Shown: piece by piece, positions 1 to 13,519 of the stretch
Layout: the number at the start of each line of letters is the position of its first letter
Position numbering within the stretch: position 1 is the stretch's first letter
DNA from: Callorhinus ursinus
Taxonomy: Eukaryota; Chordata; Mammalia; Carnivora; Otariidae
NCBI RefSeq assembly: GCF_003265705.1
Contig: NW_020312902.1
Span: forward strand, 15,514,602-15,578,601
Length of the DNA: 64,000 bases
Reading direction: 5' to 3'
The notes under the pieces: model-generated
Seen by the model: the letters and a program-made list of their open reading frames with translations, nothing else
Databases searched by the model: none
Told to the model about the DNA's origin: nothing
Position numbers and translations under genes: made by a program

Positions 1-867
1 TGTTTCTAATCAGCAGCTGTCTACTTTTATCTTCTTATAAGATTATAAAATCCAAAAAAATAAAATAAAATAAAATCCTGTGTACAAGGCAGAGTTAAAC
101 TCAATACATTACACCTACCACAATATCACATACCTGAACAAAGTGATTACTGATAATGGCTTCTTTCTCACTAATCTTCTCCTTGACCCTCCCACCAACC
201 CCTTGCTGACTAACCCTCATTGAGCACTGAAATTTGGGGGAAGTGAGGAGAAAAAGAGACTGAACTGGCAAACGTGGGCATCCTTAGGAAGAAAAATTCA
301 CTTTTTGCCATGTGACCACAACCCAGTGACAAAGTAGTCAGCTTTGGGATTTCAGAGGCAAGATGATTATTAGCAATTTCTACTCATCTGAAAAAAAAAA
401 AGGTCCTTTTATGTAAGTGACCCAGGCTCATGCATGATAGACTAAAGGTAAGTCAAATCCTTCTACAAACAATTTTAGTCATCTGCCTGACAATGCAGAA
501 TTTAATTCAATGCTGAATTCACCAACTTAAAAAAAAAAAGGAAGTCACACTATACCAGAATTAAGCAGGATTATGTTGTCAAAATGCTGCAGTTTAACAA
601 CCGTCTATGGGCCCAGGCAATGTCTGAGCCCCCCTTCCACTGACCCAGCCCCTTCCTCCCCAATTTAGAAACCCCCCAAAGATAGTAATGCTGGATTCTG
701 AATAACTTATTATTTAAGAAGATACACTATAACAGTGTATATGTTCATGGCTAATAGAATTCATCCTTTCACTGTAGTTGATGTAAGAATCTTTTGGCAA
801 TATCTTTCTAGGCACCCTATACACTTATAATCTTTAAATTCAGGGATGGAGGCGGGAAGAGTTACTT

Positions 868-1062
868 TTTCAGTACTGACAATGAGCCAGACTCTGTGCT
901 AAGAACTCCATTTAACCCACATTGTACTTAACACCACAACAAACTCATGATGTAGATATTACCCCTGTTCAGTTGCAGAAACTGAAGCACATGGACACCT
1001 TGCCCCAGGTCACACAGCTAGCAAGGGGAGAGCAAAGATGTGAATAAAGCCTCTAGCTCCAA
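868..1062 (-). mobile_element. MIR
   Basis: Reads as reverse MIR: GAGCCAGACTCTGTGCTAAG ... CAGAAACTGAAGCACA ... CCCCAGGTCACACAGCTAGC. Confidence 0.75.
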
Positions 1063-2157
1063 AGACTCTTTCCTTGACAGTAATACAGGTATCGTGGTAT
1101 TAGACCAAAAGTTACCAATGAGGCGAACACCAGAACTGAGGGTTCAGCTGACCATTGAGCAGACATGCACATCCCTGGTCAGTGCTCCGGAACCCTGTTT
1201 TAGAAGAATGCCACTTACATGGCTCTGATAGTTGTATTCCGGAGCACAGCGGACAGGCCCTTGGGCCCCAGGATGCCCATTCTGACCCACTTTGGAGCCC
1301 GAGTTCTCTGAGGTAAATGACTGGGAAAGCCCTAAAGTTCTCATCCGTTCTCAGCACACAACTGGTCTCCATGCAAGGAGCCCACTGGAAGAGAAGATCT
1401 TCCATGCCTTGGATCTCAGGTAACTGGTGAATTGTTCCCACACCATGTCATGGCGAGGTGAGGCTGGAAGGAAACTAGGGCTGAGAGCTGGGGGTTTCCA
1501 ATTTCACAATCAAGGAATGTGAAGAAAGGGTTTTGTCACAATAGGCCAACAACTGCCAGGCTTCTAGGATAGAAGACAATCTCCAGACCCAAGGCCGTTT
1601 TTACTAACAGGAGCTTTGGAGCAGAGGCCGCTAGGCAGACACAGAACATCTAAGATGCGAGCTGTTTTATCTTTCTCAGGTTGGGCACAGGCACATTTAA
1701 ATTCCTTCCAGTTTGGACTCACATACAACACCAAAAAACCCCAAACCAAACCAAACAACAACAACAACAACAAAAACCCAGAAGTGCAGATGAACTCCAA
1801 ACCCCAAACCAAAGTGAGCGCCATAAAAGTCAAACGAAGGCATCCTCATGTCACGAATGTGAGGCTGGAGATCAATAAAAGGATCCTGAAGTAATTATTT
1901 TTGGGGAATGCCATGGGAAGAATTCCAAACCCAAAACAAAGATTTGTAGAACTTTGCCAAGTAGAAATGCTAAGGACTGCTTAGCTGCCAGAAACCAAGA
2001 ATATTAGCTTATCTGTGTCCTGGGGCTGGACAAAGGCAGACGTGTAGCAAGCCTGCCGAGACAAGAAAACACACCTTTCCTGGTTTCTGAATAGGACAAG
2101 GAGTTCTACAAGTCACAAGGAGCTGGTGGGGTGCCTGGTAGGGTATCTATGGATATA

Positions 2158-2268
2158 GGGGTGCCTGGCTGGCTCAGTCGTCAGAGCACGCAAATCTTGA
2201 CCTCGGGGTCGTGAGTCTGAGCCCCACACTGGGCATAGAGATTACTTAAAAACAAAAAACAAAAAAAC
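2158..2268 (+). mobile_element. Can-SINE, old short type
   Basis: GGGGTGCCTGGCTGGCTCAG head, then GACCTCGGGGTCGTGAGTCT and an ATTACTTAAAAA tail without the CT-rich body. Confidence 0.85.
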
Positions 2269-2404
2269 CTACAACTGCTTTCTTACTGTTGAGTCTTCCA
2301 GGAAAGATGGCTGGGCAAACAGCCCTTAACTGTAGTGTGTAATCACTTGCTAAACATCAAACAATATATTTCAGAGAGGGAAATATATGTTGATATCTCA
2401 GTCC

Positions 2405-2515
2405 TTACAGGCGAAAACCTGGAAGCTTCGGTGAAGTTAGGTAACACATTCAAGGGCACACACCTAGTAGGCAGTGGGGCCGGCACTTCAATCAGGCCTG
2501 TGTGACTCTAAAATG
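2405..2515 (-). mobile_element. MIR fragment
   Basis: Reverse MIR text: TAGGTAACACATTCAAGGGC, ACACCTAGTAGGCAGTGG. Confidence 0.6.
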
Positions 2516-3204
2516 GCTCGAACAGGCATGGAGATGGTATTTCAATATTGTAATTGTCACTTCCCCTTCATCTGTGACCCAGAAAGTCACAGCCACATCC
2601 AGGCACTCAGGCTGTAGCATGAGGATGAGGAGGGTGCACTACTGGATGAATGCATCTTGCCCTGGAGGATTTATTGACTTAATTGCCCAGTTAGAGAGAA
2701 AAGACAGCAGGTACCGAAACAGAGGTCCTCTATAATAAATGTGGCGGGAGCGGGGGGGGGGGGTAGTGGAGACAGTAACTGCAGGAAGAGCTCCAGGAAG
2801 AGAGGCCAGTCAGGGACAGAATGGCCAATGAAAACTGTATCAAAGAACAGGGACTGAAATAACATGGATGCTAGGGGTAGGAAGATGAGCACAGGAGGCA
2901 GAGCCAAGTAGAGCCCAAAGCATGGAGACAAGGCCACATGGGGCATCTGAGAAAGACACAAGACGAGGCACAGATGAGCTGGAGGGAGAAGGCAGAAGCC
3001 CCACACACTGGGTACCTCTGACCAGCCCATTTGTTCTTTCTGATGACTAGGGGAGCACCATGAATAGCAAGGAGAGGAATTTCTAGTTTACTTAGTATCT
3101 TAGGCTCTCTTTTTGCTTGTTTACATCTTGGAAGTTGCTCTTGTTTCACTCTGAGGGGTGGGGGGAGGTGGAGGGAAGATACCTGTTTCAAAGGTCTTTT
3201 AAAT

Positions 3205-3225
3205 AGAGAGAGAGAGAGAGAGAGA
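3205..3225. repeat. (AG)n microsatellite
   Basis: About ten AG units. Confidence 0.95.
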
Positions 3226-3314
3226 AATAAAAGTAGCAGAAGGTGATGATGAAATCTCAAGACAATTCCTTTACATAGTCAGGTTCTGACCCAGATGTCT
3301 TGTCTGAGAAAAAG

Positions 3315-3319
<5 letters not shown>

Positions 3320-3364
<45 letters not shown>
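3320..3364. repeat. (AC)22 microsatellite
   Basis: An uninterrupted run of about 22 AC units; probably polymorphic. Confidence 0.97.
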
Positions 3365-3365
<1 letters not shown>

Positions 3366-5629
3366 CATTAGCCGAAACCAGTTTAACAACAGCTCCTTGA
3401 GGCTCCTAGCTTCCTGCCCCCTAAAAAGAAAATCCTTCTGTGCTGACAATCAATCACTCCACAGATATTTATTACCTCCCGGGTCGGCCATTTACTGCCT
3501 GCTCCAGAGAGCGCAGGGGTCTCTGAACCCCAGCGCAGACAGTGGGCTGTCCCTGAGTTAATGGGCTGCCACTGATCTGCAACTCTAGCTTTACCAAGTA
3601 CAACAGCAGCCTTGTTTGTTTTTGTACTGAAATGCCAGGTTCATTTTTTCCTGCCCTGAAAACAGTTCAATCCCCCACCAAACCAGCAAGGTGCCAAGAA
3701 TTACATGACAATCAGCAAGCTCGGCTCAGGGCCGTCCCCTGACACTTTTCACGTCTCCTCCCCAGCTGCTCTCTACACTGAAGATTGGAATAAGAACAAA
3801 AGGAGGGACGTGGGTCACACCCAGTACCTGACACACACTGCAATGTAACCAGGAAAGAGTACTAACTCCATTAGGGAAATTAATCTTCAAGGTCTCCACT
3901 AAATCTGATTTCATCTCATCCTTTTATTTCAACTTGGAGCAAGACAAGGAGAGACGTGATCCACTTCAGGTGGGAGCTCGGGTACAGTGGTGGCAGGCCG
4001 GCAGTAAGGGCTAACAGGAAGGTCATTTTATTAAAGGCACCTCAACTCTTGAGTCCCGGGAAGCAGCTCCAGGCCCTCTGGCTGCAAGGCTGTAAGAGCG
4101 ATTATTCACGCTGTCCAGACAGAGACCATCTTGGTTGTGCTTTTATAGGAAAATCCACCCACTCTTTACGTGCTCATAAGCTCAGCAAAATGATTTCTTC
4201 TCAGGCCTAACTCTTCTAAAGTAGAAGCAACTTATGGGCAAGATGTCTAACTTTCACTTCTGTGACCCTCACCTTACCAAGCAATGCCTTGCACAAAGTA
4301 GGCCCTCAAGAAAGATTAAAGAGATGTACGACTATAAAAAGGAAGCTAATACAGCTGAATCCCCAGACAGTAGGGCAGGTGACATTTTTGTGGCCACAGA
4401 AACCCGATAAACAGCTAAGAGATCAGGAGAGCACATGGATATTACTGGGAAACCCTCTGTGTGTCCCCATTATCTGTACACCTATAATTTCTCTGCTGAG
4501 GAGTTTAAAGCATTTAAGCCATCTCAAAAGCAAAATTCCCTTACTCAAGGTAGGGATGCACTCTAACCCCATGAGTTTTTCGATTATGGGGACTAAGATG
4601 AAGCTGCTCCTGGTTTTGTCACTGGTCACCAACTAACTCCATTAAGCAACACCTAGAAGTTGCCTTTTTTCTCTTTTTTTGCACAAAGGATTGTGAAACT
4701 TATTAAGGTCTAGCTGGAAACACAGCTCCTGGCACCATTATCTTCCCTCATTTCCTGGATCTTATGTAAATCAAATATTACCTCCTCCCTCCTTTGGCTA
4801 TTTGATAACCAATCTACTCCAGGCCTATGAGTTTATGGTCAAAAGCACCAGAAGGAAACATTAAGACAATTTATCCCTGCCATAAGTTGTAGGGGGTGGA
4901 AAAGCTTCTGAAACACACACATCCACACCCCCAAGTAAAATGATGACGAAGGGTGGTGAAACTGGAGAGGGCATCAGAGCAGAAGAATCCTCTGTTCCTT
5001 TCATCATATAACTAAATCTTCTGCTCCTTTCGTCACATAATGCTCAACCGCAGGCCACACCTGAACCCGGTACTCCCAGGCTACAGAGAGTGGGGCAACA
5101 CAGATGACAGCAGTAAGTAAACCCTACTTCAAAACCACCTTGACCCAGGGTCCAAATCATGAACCACTCGAGTAAAGCAGAAGTAGTAGGCAGAGATATG
5201 CTACGATACAGGCCTAAAGTTTGGGGAGAGAAAAACTAAAAGTGTCCTTGAGAAAGCACACCCCCCCCCCACCATGGCAAGAAGGGAAGTCAGTGCAAAC
5301 CACTGGCCCTCCCTGAAAAAAAATTAGCAGGTACTCATATCTTTGCACTTATATCCATTGTTCCAAAGCCTTCCACTTTATTCAAGATGCACACTCTGGG
5401 CAAGGCGTGCTCAATACTGCAGAAAAGGTAGAGTTAAGCAGTCAGAGAGACAATAAATCATCATCCTTGCAGAACTCAAGGTCTATAAACTACCTTCACA
5501 TCCATTTTAGTTGCTCCTTATATCAGCTGGTGCCAGGGCTAGAAGTTTTTACTAAACCCACTTGCCAGACAATACAGTGAAGGTCCGAAAATGTGCAGTG
5601 GCCTAGGACCAGACTTAGAGTTTCTGACA

Positions 5630-5914
5630 GAAGGGACAGAGGTCTTCCCATGGAACCCCAGTGAGTGACACACACTAGACTCTACTGGGGTGCTGGTATT
5701 CTACCGTGCTACCACCTATCCTCAGGACCCTACAATTACTTAACTTCTCTGAGTTGGCTGGTTACTTCTATCAGCATCGCCCAGAGACAACTCTGAGGCA
5801 GCCATTTCTGCGATAAGAGGCCCATGTGGTCAAAGAAGGCTGCCGTCTCTCTTGGAGATTCACGACGCATGTGCTTTACAGGGAAGCCTCTGAGGAGTCT
5901 CACAGTTAAGAAGC
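5630..5914 (-). repeat. unclassified ~300-bp element, copy A
   Basis: Its reverse complement matches 7,054-7,360 over nearly the full length with roughly 80% identity by eye; shared blocks include TTTGACCACATGGGCCTCTT and GGGCGATGCTGATAGAAG. I do not recognise the family. Confidence 0.75.
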
Positions 5915-7053
5915 CTGTTCAACCCAAAATCTACATTTCAAACAGCATAGTCTTTCTTTCTTACTGAACATCTGTTCATGGCATCATTATCTCTACCGTG
6001 TCTGTCAGTCTCCAAATTCTAGGCTCCATTTCTCCCTCAGCAGCTTTGCTCATCTGCTGTGAACCCCCCAGTACTGTATCTTGAGGGCAGGCATGGTCAG
6101 CCAGGTACAGGATGGGGACACATGGCTGACGCCCCTGAAGACGGGAAAGAGGGCAAAATACGCTGACAGGTCTTCTCATTTTCCCAGGTTTCTCTGAACA
6201 TTTGTGCAATCTCAGATAAGAATAGGATTTTCCCCAAAATTCTCCCTACGCTAGAAATTGAGGGCAAAAGTCCTAAGTTAATCTTTCACTTTACACACTG
6301 GGGAGAGGTTGGAAAGAGATATTCATTGTGACAAGATGACAAAGAAAATTGGGGGCGGTGGGGGTTGTTGTCGTGTTTGAAATTCCACCACTAGACGTGG
6401 TCAAGTGAAAAGAGAAAGCTGTAGCTTGAAGGGCACCTCTGACACTCACAGAACTGAGGTGTGTTCTTGGAGTAACTTTTTTTAAAGTAGCGGCACACTT
6501 AGTGAGGGTTACTTACTTATGAAAGCTGAAGAACTGTCATATATCAGCTGCATTTTCTAATGGTATTTTTACTCTGGATCTAACTTAAGTTCTCACATGC
6601 AAGATCCTATAACATTAAGCAATTGTCCATTTTTTTAGGGCATGATATGGTACGGTGGTTATGCCGAGGAACAAATCCTTTTATCTTTTAGAGATTCAAA
6701 CAGAACTACTCATGGTTGAAATGATATGAAGTCTGCAGTCTTCTTCAAAATAACATCACTGAGCATGAATGGAAGTGAAAGTGGGTGTAGACAAAAGAAG
6801 ACAGGCCATGACAATAAATTGCTGAAGTTGGGTGACGGGGACTTGGGGGCTTATTACAGAACCCTTGAAGGAACCAAGGAACACCAAAACCTCAAATGAC
6901 AGAAGAAAAAAACAGATAAAGTGGACTTCCCCCAAATGAAAAACAACTGTGCTTCAAACGGCACCATCGAGAAAGTGAAAGACAAAAACAAAACAAAAAC
7001 CACAGAAAGGGAAAAATATTTGCTAATCATTTATCTGATAAAGGACTCATAAA

Positions 7054-7360
7054 GGCTTCTTAACGTGAGACTCCTCAGGCTTCCCTGTAAAGCACATGCA
7101 TTGTGCATCTATGAGGGAGACGGCAGCTTTCTTTGACCACATGGGCCTCTTATCGCAGAAATGGCTGCGTCAGCGCCCTCTCTGGGCGATGCTGATAGAA
7201 GGAACCAGCCAATACAGAGAAGTTAAGCAACTGGTTCCAGGGTCATGGGAATAGATGGTAACATGGGAAAATGCCAGAGCCCCAGAAGAGTCTAGTTTAA
7301 AGGGAAAAATCCTCTGGGCAGTCACTCACTGGGATTCCATGAGATGACTTCTGTCCCTTT
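7054..7360 (+). repeat. unclassified ~300-bp element, copy B (inside L1)
   Basis: The inverted partner of 5,630-5,914. It interrupts L1 text: L1-like sequence stops near GATAAAGGACTCATAAA and resumes at AAAATGGGCAAAGACC. The edges GATAAAGGACTCATAA and GATAAGGTACTTTAA look like a degraded target-site duplication. Confidence 0.7.
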
Positions 7361-7546
7361 ACTCAGATAAGGTACTTTAAAATGGGCAAAGACCTGAACA
7401 GACATTTCTACAAAGAAGATACACAAATGGCCGCTAAGAACATGAGATGTTCAACATTACGAGTCATTAGGGAAATGCAAGTCAAAACTACAATGAGATC
7501 CTACTTCACACCCGTTAGGATTGGTTATGATAAAAAAGACAGACAA

Positions 7547-7740
7547 GGGGCACCTGGGGGGCTCAGTCGTTAAGCGTCTGCCTTCGGCTCAGGTCATGAT
7601 CCCAGGATCCTGGGATCAAGTCCCACATCGGGCTCCCTGCTCGGCAGGAAGTCTGCTTCTCCCTCTCCCACTGCCCCTGCTTGTGTTCCCTCTTTCGCTG
7701 TGTCTCTCTCTGTCAAATAAAAAAAATCTTAAAAAAAAAA
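7547..7740 (+). mobile_element. Can-SINE inside L1
   Basis: A full-length Can-SINE. AAAAAAGACA repeats on both sides (7,532 and 7,741) as target duplication. Confidence 0.92.
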
Positions 7741-8904
7741 AAAAAAGACAATAACAGATGTTGGAGAGGATATGGAGAAACTGGAACCCTCATAATTGGG
7801 GTTCAGTGGGGAACATGACATGGTACAGCCACTTTGGAAAACAGTCTGGCAATTCCTGAAACAAGCAGACATACAGTTACCACATGAACAGCAATTCTAC
7901 TTCTAGGCATATCCTAAGAAAAATGAAAACACACATCCACACAAAAACTTGTCTACCAACGTTCATAGCATTATTCCTAACAGTCCCAAAGTGGTAACAG
8001 CCCAAATGTCTATGAGTTGACCAATCGATGAATAAAATGTGTTATACCCATACAACAGAATATGAATGGAAAGGAAGAAAGTACTTACACCTGCTAAAAA
8101 TATTATGCTAAGTGAAAGAAGCCAATCACAAAACACCACACGGTGTTACGATTCTATTTACATGAAGTGTTCAGAACAGGAAAACCCACAGGAGCAGAAA
8201 GTAGATTAGTGGTTGCCAGGGAATGGGGTTCGGGGGGGCTCAGGAAGGGAACTACTAATTGATATAGGGTTGCTTTCTGGGGTGATGAAAATGTTCTGAA
8301 ATAGACAGGGGTGACGGTGGCCCAATCTTATGAACATGCTAAAAAACAGTGAATTGTACACTCTACAAGGGTGAACTTTACGAGTGTAAATTGTATCTCA
8401 ATAAGGCTGTTATTACTTTTTTAAAAAGCCTCAGAAACCATCCTCGCCTCAGAACAGGAAGTACAGTACACCTCAGCACGGGACACTATGTGCCAAGAGC
8501 AGACAGACCTGCATGTGTTCTAGCACTGTGGTCAGAATGGATGTCCAACCACAACTCCCACACCCAAGACAAAGCACACCTCTTTACTGGTGATAACCCC
8601 ACTCTTCCTCACTCAAGGGGGCACAGTGATGTACAGATCAGGATAACTGTATCTATTCTAATTTACCTGCTCTGAGAATAAACAATCTCATACTTTATTA
8701 TTAGAAAACAATTGCTGGAAAAACACCCCTCATCAGACTTCCAAGGCTGGTGATAGAGAAAATGAGTCACATGCCTTCTGGACTAGGAGCTCACTAAAAT
8801 ATACTCTTAAATTCTTCCACTGGAAACAGATCTTGGGTCAGTCAAGGAATAAGGAAGCCTCAAGGCTTCCCCCAAAGCTTTTTTAAAAAAAAAAAAAAAG
8901 ATAA

Positions 8905-9090
8905 TTACACAGGCTAACATTTACCAAGTAATTACTATGTGGCAGGCACTGTTCTAAGTGCTTTGTAAGTACCAACTCAATTAATCCTTACAATAACTCA
9001 ATTAACCCGCACAATAACCCTATAAGCGAGGTGCTATTATCCCATTTTACAGATGAGGAAACTGAGTCAACTAACTAGCCTAAGGCCATC
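8905..9090 (-). mobile_element. MIR
   Basis: Reverse MIR with clear core: GGCAGGCACTGTTCTAAGTG ... CCCATTTTACAGATGAGGAA. Confidence 0.85.
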
Positions 9091-9479
9091 TGGAGGCAGT
9101 CTGGCTCCACAGTCTGCACTCTCAGTGATATTTCCAAGGACTCCTTCTTCTGGGATGACCACCATGGAAGGATGGCTGGTTAGACTTGTGTGCCACACAG
9201 TAACCGGCCAACAGTTCCCAGCCACCTGCCTGACATCTTCCGGGAGCCTACAAACCACTTCCTTTAGCCCTGAGCAGGCACAGCTACACTTCCCTGGCCT
9301 CCAGGCACACTGCCCGTGAGTCCTGCTCCACAGCAAAGGGTGCAACCAGTTCGCAGACAGGGAGGAGACGAAGCTAAGCAAACCAGAGACCCATATAAGC
9401 TTTCAAGAAAGAAAACTGAAATGTTCCCCACATGCCTGTGTTGAGTCAGAAGGCACATCTTCATGGATAAGCTAAGGGC

Positions 9480-9770
9480 ATCGATGAAGAAATGTTGCTT
9501 ACACAATGTGTGGGGAACGGAGCCCTCGAATACCCTATTGATGTGGATGTCCACTGACAGAACCGCTTTGGGAGAGCAATTTGGCACCATCTACCCCATA
9601 TTTCAAATGTACATACCCTACAACCCCACAATCCCTGATTCCACTTCTGGGAATCTAGCACAACTGCAGAAAGAAATACATAGAACAATGTTCACTATAA
9701 AACAGCGTGAACTGGTAAAAACTTGGATATAACGGATGTTATCTATGGAGCAGTAGTTAAAGAAATCATG
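9480..9770 (+). mobile_element. old LINE fragment
   Basis: LINE-like text (CAATTTGGCACCATCTACCC, TTCCACTTCTGGGAATCTAG, AACAATGTTCACTATAAAAC). It is too decayed to name a subfamily. Confidence 0.45.
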
Positions 9771-9790
9771 GCCTAAAGCAATAACACACA

Positions 9791-9850
9791 GGTGGGGTTT
9801 TTTGGGGTTTTTTTTGTTTGTTTGGTTTGGTTTTTGTTTGTTTCTTTTTG
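9791..9850. repeat. G/T-only tract
   Basis: About 60 bases of runs such as GGGGTTTTTTGGGGTTTTTT, nearly free of A and C, close to an L1-like fragment. Confidence 0.8.
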
Positions 9851-9996
9851 CAGTTCTATACTCACTTCTGAATGCCATTCCTCTTCTTGAGGCTTTCCTA
9901 AACTTTGTCAACTCTCCTTATGATTCTCTTACTGTTTAATAATCTCATTTCCAAGCTTTTTGGGTTTTGATTAATGTTATTCTTTCTTTTCTTTCT

Positions 9997-10127
9997 TTTT
10001 TTTTTTTTTAAGTAAGTAAGCTCCATGCCCAGAGTGGAGCCCAATGAGGGGCCTGAAATCACAAACCTGAGATCAAGACCTGAGCCGAGATCAAGATGCT
10101 TAACTGACTGAGCCACCCAGGCGCCCC
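9997..10127 (-). mobile_element. Can-SINE, old short type
   Basis: Poly(T) start, AAGTAAGCTCCATGCCCAG, and end GAGCCACCCAGGCGCCCC. Confidence 0.88.
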
Positions 10128-10186
10128 AATATGCAGGCATTCTTTTAAAAATCAAGGTAGATATGCAATACAGAAAGAAGTCTATG

Positions 10187-10380
10187 GGGGCGCCCGGTGG
10201 CTCAGTCGTTAAGCGTCTGCCTTCGGCTCAGGTCATGATCCCAGGGTCCTGGGATCGAGCCCCACATAGGGCTCCCTGCTCAGCGGGAAGCCTGCTTCTC
10301 CCTCTCCCACTCCCCCTGCTTGTGCTCCTGCTCTCGCTATCTCTCTCTGTGAAATAAATAAATAAAATCTTAAAAAAAAA
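10187..10380 (+). mobile_element. Can-SINE with perfect 15-bp target duplication
   Basis: Flanked by AGAAAGAAGTCTATG at 10,172-10,186 and 10,381-10,395; a young copy. Confidence 0.95.
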
Positions 10381-12814
10381 AGAAAGAAGTCTATGAAGGA
10401 TGAAATAATGCATGTTGTAAAGTACTACATATAAAAATTATCCCATTTTTATTTTAAAAACAAATGAAAATAAAGAACTGTATCCATAACAATTTTATGT
10501 TTATATATAGGAGTTTATATATAGGAACTATTACTATATCTATAAATATTCAGCATAAGCAGAAAACCCACCAAAAACACACACCAAACCACAAACTTTC
10601 ACTTTTTACTCTAAGCATTTCTGTCTGTATTATGTATCACTGTTACAAACGTGTGTTATTTTTGTGTAACTAAAAACTTATGTGAAAAGGTAAAAAGCAC
10701 CTTAAAGCTCAAAGAAAGCAGCAATCAGGTCTAAGGAAGGAAGAGGGAAAGAAGGCCATAGTGGACCTTGTGTTTTCTGCTTTCCCCCAACTCCCTGCAG
10801 GCACAGCAAGGGGATTTGCATATTTAAAAACAAAGGACTCAAGTAAAGAGAAAGAAGTACACAGGATGAACTTCTTACACTATTCAACTCTATATTCAAA
10901 TCCCAAAGAGCTACAGTGCTCTACCATCTCAGGTGTCAAAAATATTAACCTCTCCCAGATAAACCACGAAGAGGGGAAAATAACTTAGATCTGATCAATC
11001 AACTAAGTTGTGGTTTTTCTGTTGTTTCTGTGTTTGGTTGGATTTTAATACAACTGGAGTGAACCACCAGGCGCAATTTCAGATGAGGAAGATAATTTCA
11101 GAAATGGCGAACAAAAAAACAGCATGTAGGATTTTGAAAAACGTGAATATTTTCTCCACGAACACATGCCTCTGATCTGTAAGAATGTGTAATAACACAA
11201 TGTTACAACATAAGATCTGTCTTGCTTGATATTTAAAAATCAAAACAGACATGTTTTTATAGCTTTACTCTAGGATCTACCCTTCCAAGCCACAAATGTT
11301 CTTGCAACGTCTCACATTCACTTTTACCTCTTCCAAAACAAGTTTAAATTAAATTCTTTAAAACACCTAAGATCATGAATCAAAACCTAGCCAAGGCACT
11401 CTGAGGGCAATGACAGCACCAGAACAGACGATCCATCGCTCATCTATTTTCCCACAGAAAAAAGTATGGAAAGAAGAAAGCCAAAAGTAAATAAATCCAA
11501 GCTATGGGAATGTAGTTGAGTAAGCGAAGAGTATCCCAAAAACCCAGTCCATGCAAGACTGGTGATCTCCAAGTCTGAGACCATGACCTACTTTAATTCC
11601 CACACTGGGAAAGCCCAGAATTGTATCAACAAGCCACAGAATGCAATAGGATGAGATATGTTTCTCCTTTCCTTACCTCCCAGGTTGCAAGGTTCTGGAT
11701 TTATCGATATTTCTTTGTTTGTGGCTTCCACATTACGTGCAGTTTTTTGGCCAGACTTTGCTCCACCTACTGGAAACACAAAGGATGGTCCAAAAGGGAG
11801 GTGCCCATAAGGCAGACCTCAGCCGTCTATTGTATGCCACCAAGGAGACAGATCACAAAGACCCACTGTCACTGCTCCCTGTTACTCAGTGGCTGTTCTA
11901 CCGTCTGTGTGGTTATGGTGGGATGGGTGGCCCGAGGGGTGCCCACAGTTGGGGTTATAGAGCAAAGAAGGAACCCACATCATGGCACCACCTGGATCCT
12001 GAGGGTCCCTCAAGCATTAGTCCAATAGGAAAGCAAGAGATGCTCTCAGGTGAACGGATGGCCAGGCATTCAAAAGGCATTTGGAACTATTAATCCAAAG
12101 TCACCTGAGATACCCGCAGTATGCTTAAAGAGTTGCCCGCTAGTGCCCCAAATCCACAGATGGGCTGCATCCTGGGGGCTTGAAAGAGAAGGCTTCTCCT
12201 GAGGTCACACAGCCACCGAGGTCTGGAACAGTCAGCCCATGGCGACCCGGAGAACACCTCATGGTTGCTGTAGGCTGATTGTGTGACAACAAACCAATGC
12301 TCATGGGGCCGAAAACGAGAGTAGAACCAAGACTTGGAATGGGGAAAGGAAAAAGTTCTAAGAACATGACTCTGTTCAGCTTGGTTATGGGGCCATGGAA
12401 GACTCTGAGAAAACAAAGTAACTGGCCAGCAGGCTTTCACTGGGGTGAAAACAAACATGTTCTTAAAATGAAACCACAAGGGCAAACCAAAGCAAGAGAA
12501 AAGAAAGTTTAAGACTGGGTGAATAAGGCAGGCTCACCTGCTTACTGAACCACAAACTAAAAAAAATGCCTTTTTTCCCAAAATGCTTGATGTTGGCTCA
12601 CAAAGTCAGGCTGACTGGCAACATGTTAACAAATCTGAGAGCAATCAAGATTCAGGATATTAAAGCTTTCAACTGTCCCACCTAAAATTTGTTGTCAGAG
12701 AGGTTACTTCATACACTTCACAATGCTATGTTCTCTCTTCATAGGAAGGCTGACCTCAAACCCCATGATAACGAGCATGAGCTGAGAGGGGAACAGCAGG
12801 CACCGCTAAACCAG

Positions 12815-13005
12815 CATCTGTCCACCTCGGAACCACTGACATTATGGACCAGACAATTCTTTGTTGTGGGAGGCTATCCTTTGTCATGGCAAGTTTAGCA
12901 GCATCCCTGGCCCCGAGCTGTGACAACCAAAAATGTTCCCAGACGCTGACAAATGTCCTCTGGAAGGGGCAGAATTATCCCCAATTGTGAACTACAACTC
13001 TAAAC
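12815..13005 (-). mobile_element. MER5A-like hAT-Charlie element
   Basis: The reverse complement contains the MER5 core (CATTTTTGGTTGTCACAGCT region and GATGCTGCTAAACTTG) and the sense text ends GTGAACTACAACTC, a decayed terminal repeat. A non-autonomous DNA transposon. Confidence 0.75.
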
Positions 13006-13164
13006 ATATAAGTTCACCCTAAACATTTCCTAGAGAGACAAAATTAAACTCAGATATAGGACAGAATCAAGGAAGTCACTTTCAAACTCCCCAAATCTCA
13101 GCTTCTGAACTTAATCTGAGAGCTGATACTAACTTACCAACAACCAAATGCACTCTGAGGACTA

Positions 13165-13400
13165 CAAATAATAACAGCAGGGATCATTATTATACTTATA
13201 GTCATTAAACATATTCCAAGAGCTCTATATATAGGATGTCTTTTCACCTCACAGCAAACCTATAAGGTATGTACTATTATCAATCCCATTTTAGAGATGA
13301 GGACACTGAGGCACAAAGAGGCTAGCAACTTGCTCCAGCATAGTAAGTAGAAGTCAGGTTTAGATCTCAGGTGGCCTGCCCCCGAGCCCACGACCTCACC
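13165..13400 (-). mobile_element. MIR
   Basis: Reverse MIR: CCCATTTTAGAGATGAGGAC, then ACTGAGGCACAAAGAGG and the tRNA-like end near 13,390. Confidence 0.8.
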
Positions 13401-13519
13401 ACTGGGTTGGACTATACTCCACTATTCCCACACTGGAGAGCTCTTAGATCTGCACTATTAAATAGTCAGTAGCCACATGTAGCTATTCAATTTAAATTAA
13501 TTAAAATTAAATATCATAC

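Larger units (their letters stand above)
6880..8425 (+). mobile_element. L1 3' region, interrupted twice
   Basis: Old mammalian L1 ORF2/3' end text (AAAATGGGCAAAGACCTGAA, then the 3'-end stretch with GTGGTTGCCAGGGAATGG). It is broken by the unclassified element (7,054-7,360) and by a plus Can-SINE (7,547-7,740). The reading frame is ruined. Confidence 0.75.

Noticed and set aside
3320..3364. Regular short repeats as a possible CRISPR-like array
   Set aside because: A plain AC microsatellite. Spaced direct repeats elsewhere are SINE target duplications; nothing shows repeat-spacer structure.
7521..7754. Repeated frames reading GGSVVKRLPSAQVMIPGSWD and variants across the window
   Set aside because: Translation of the Can-SINE body, seen wherever a full-length copy lies.
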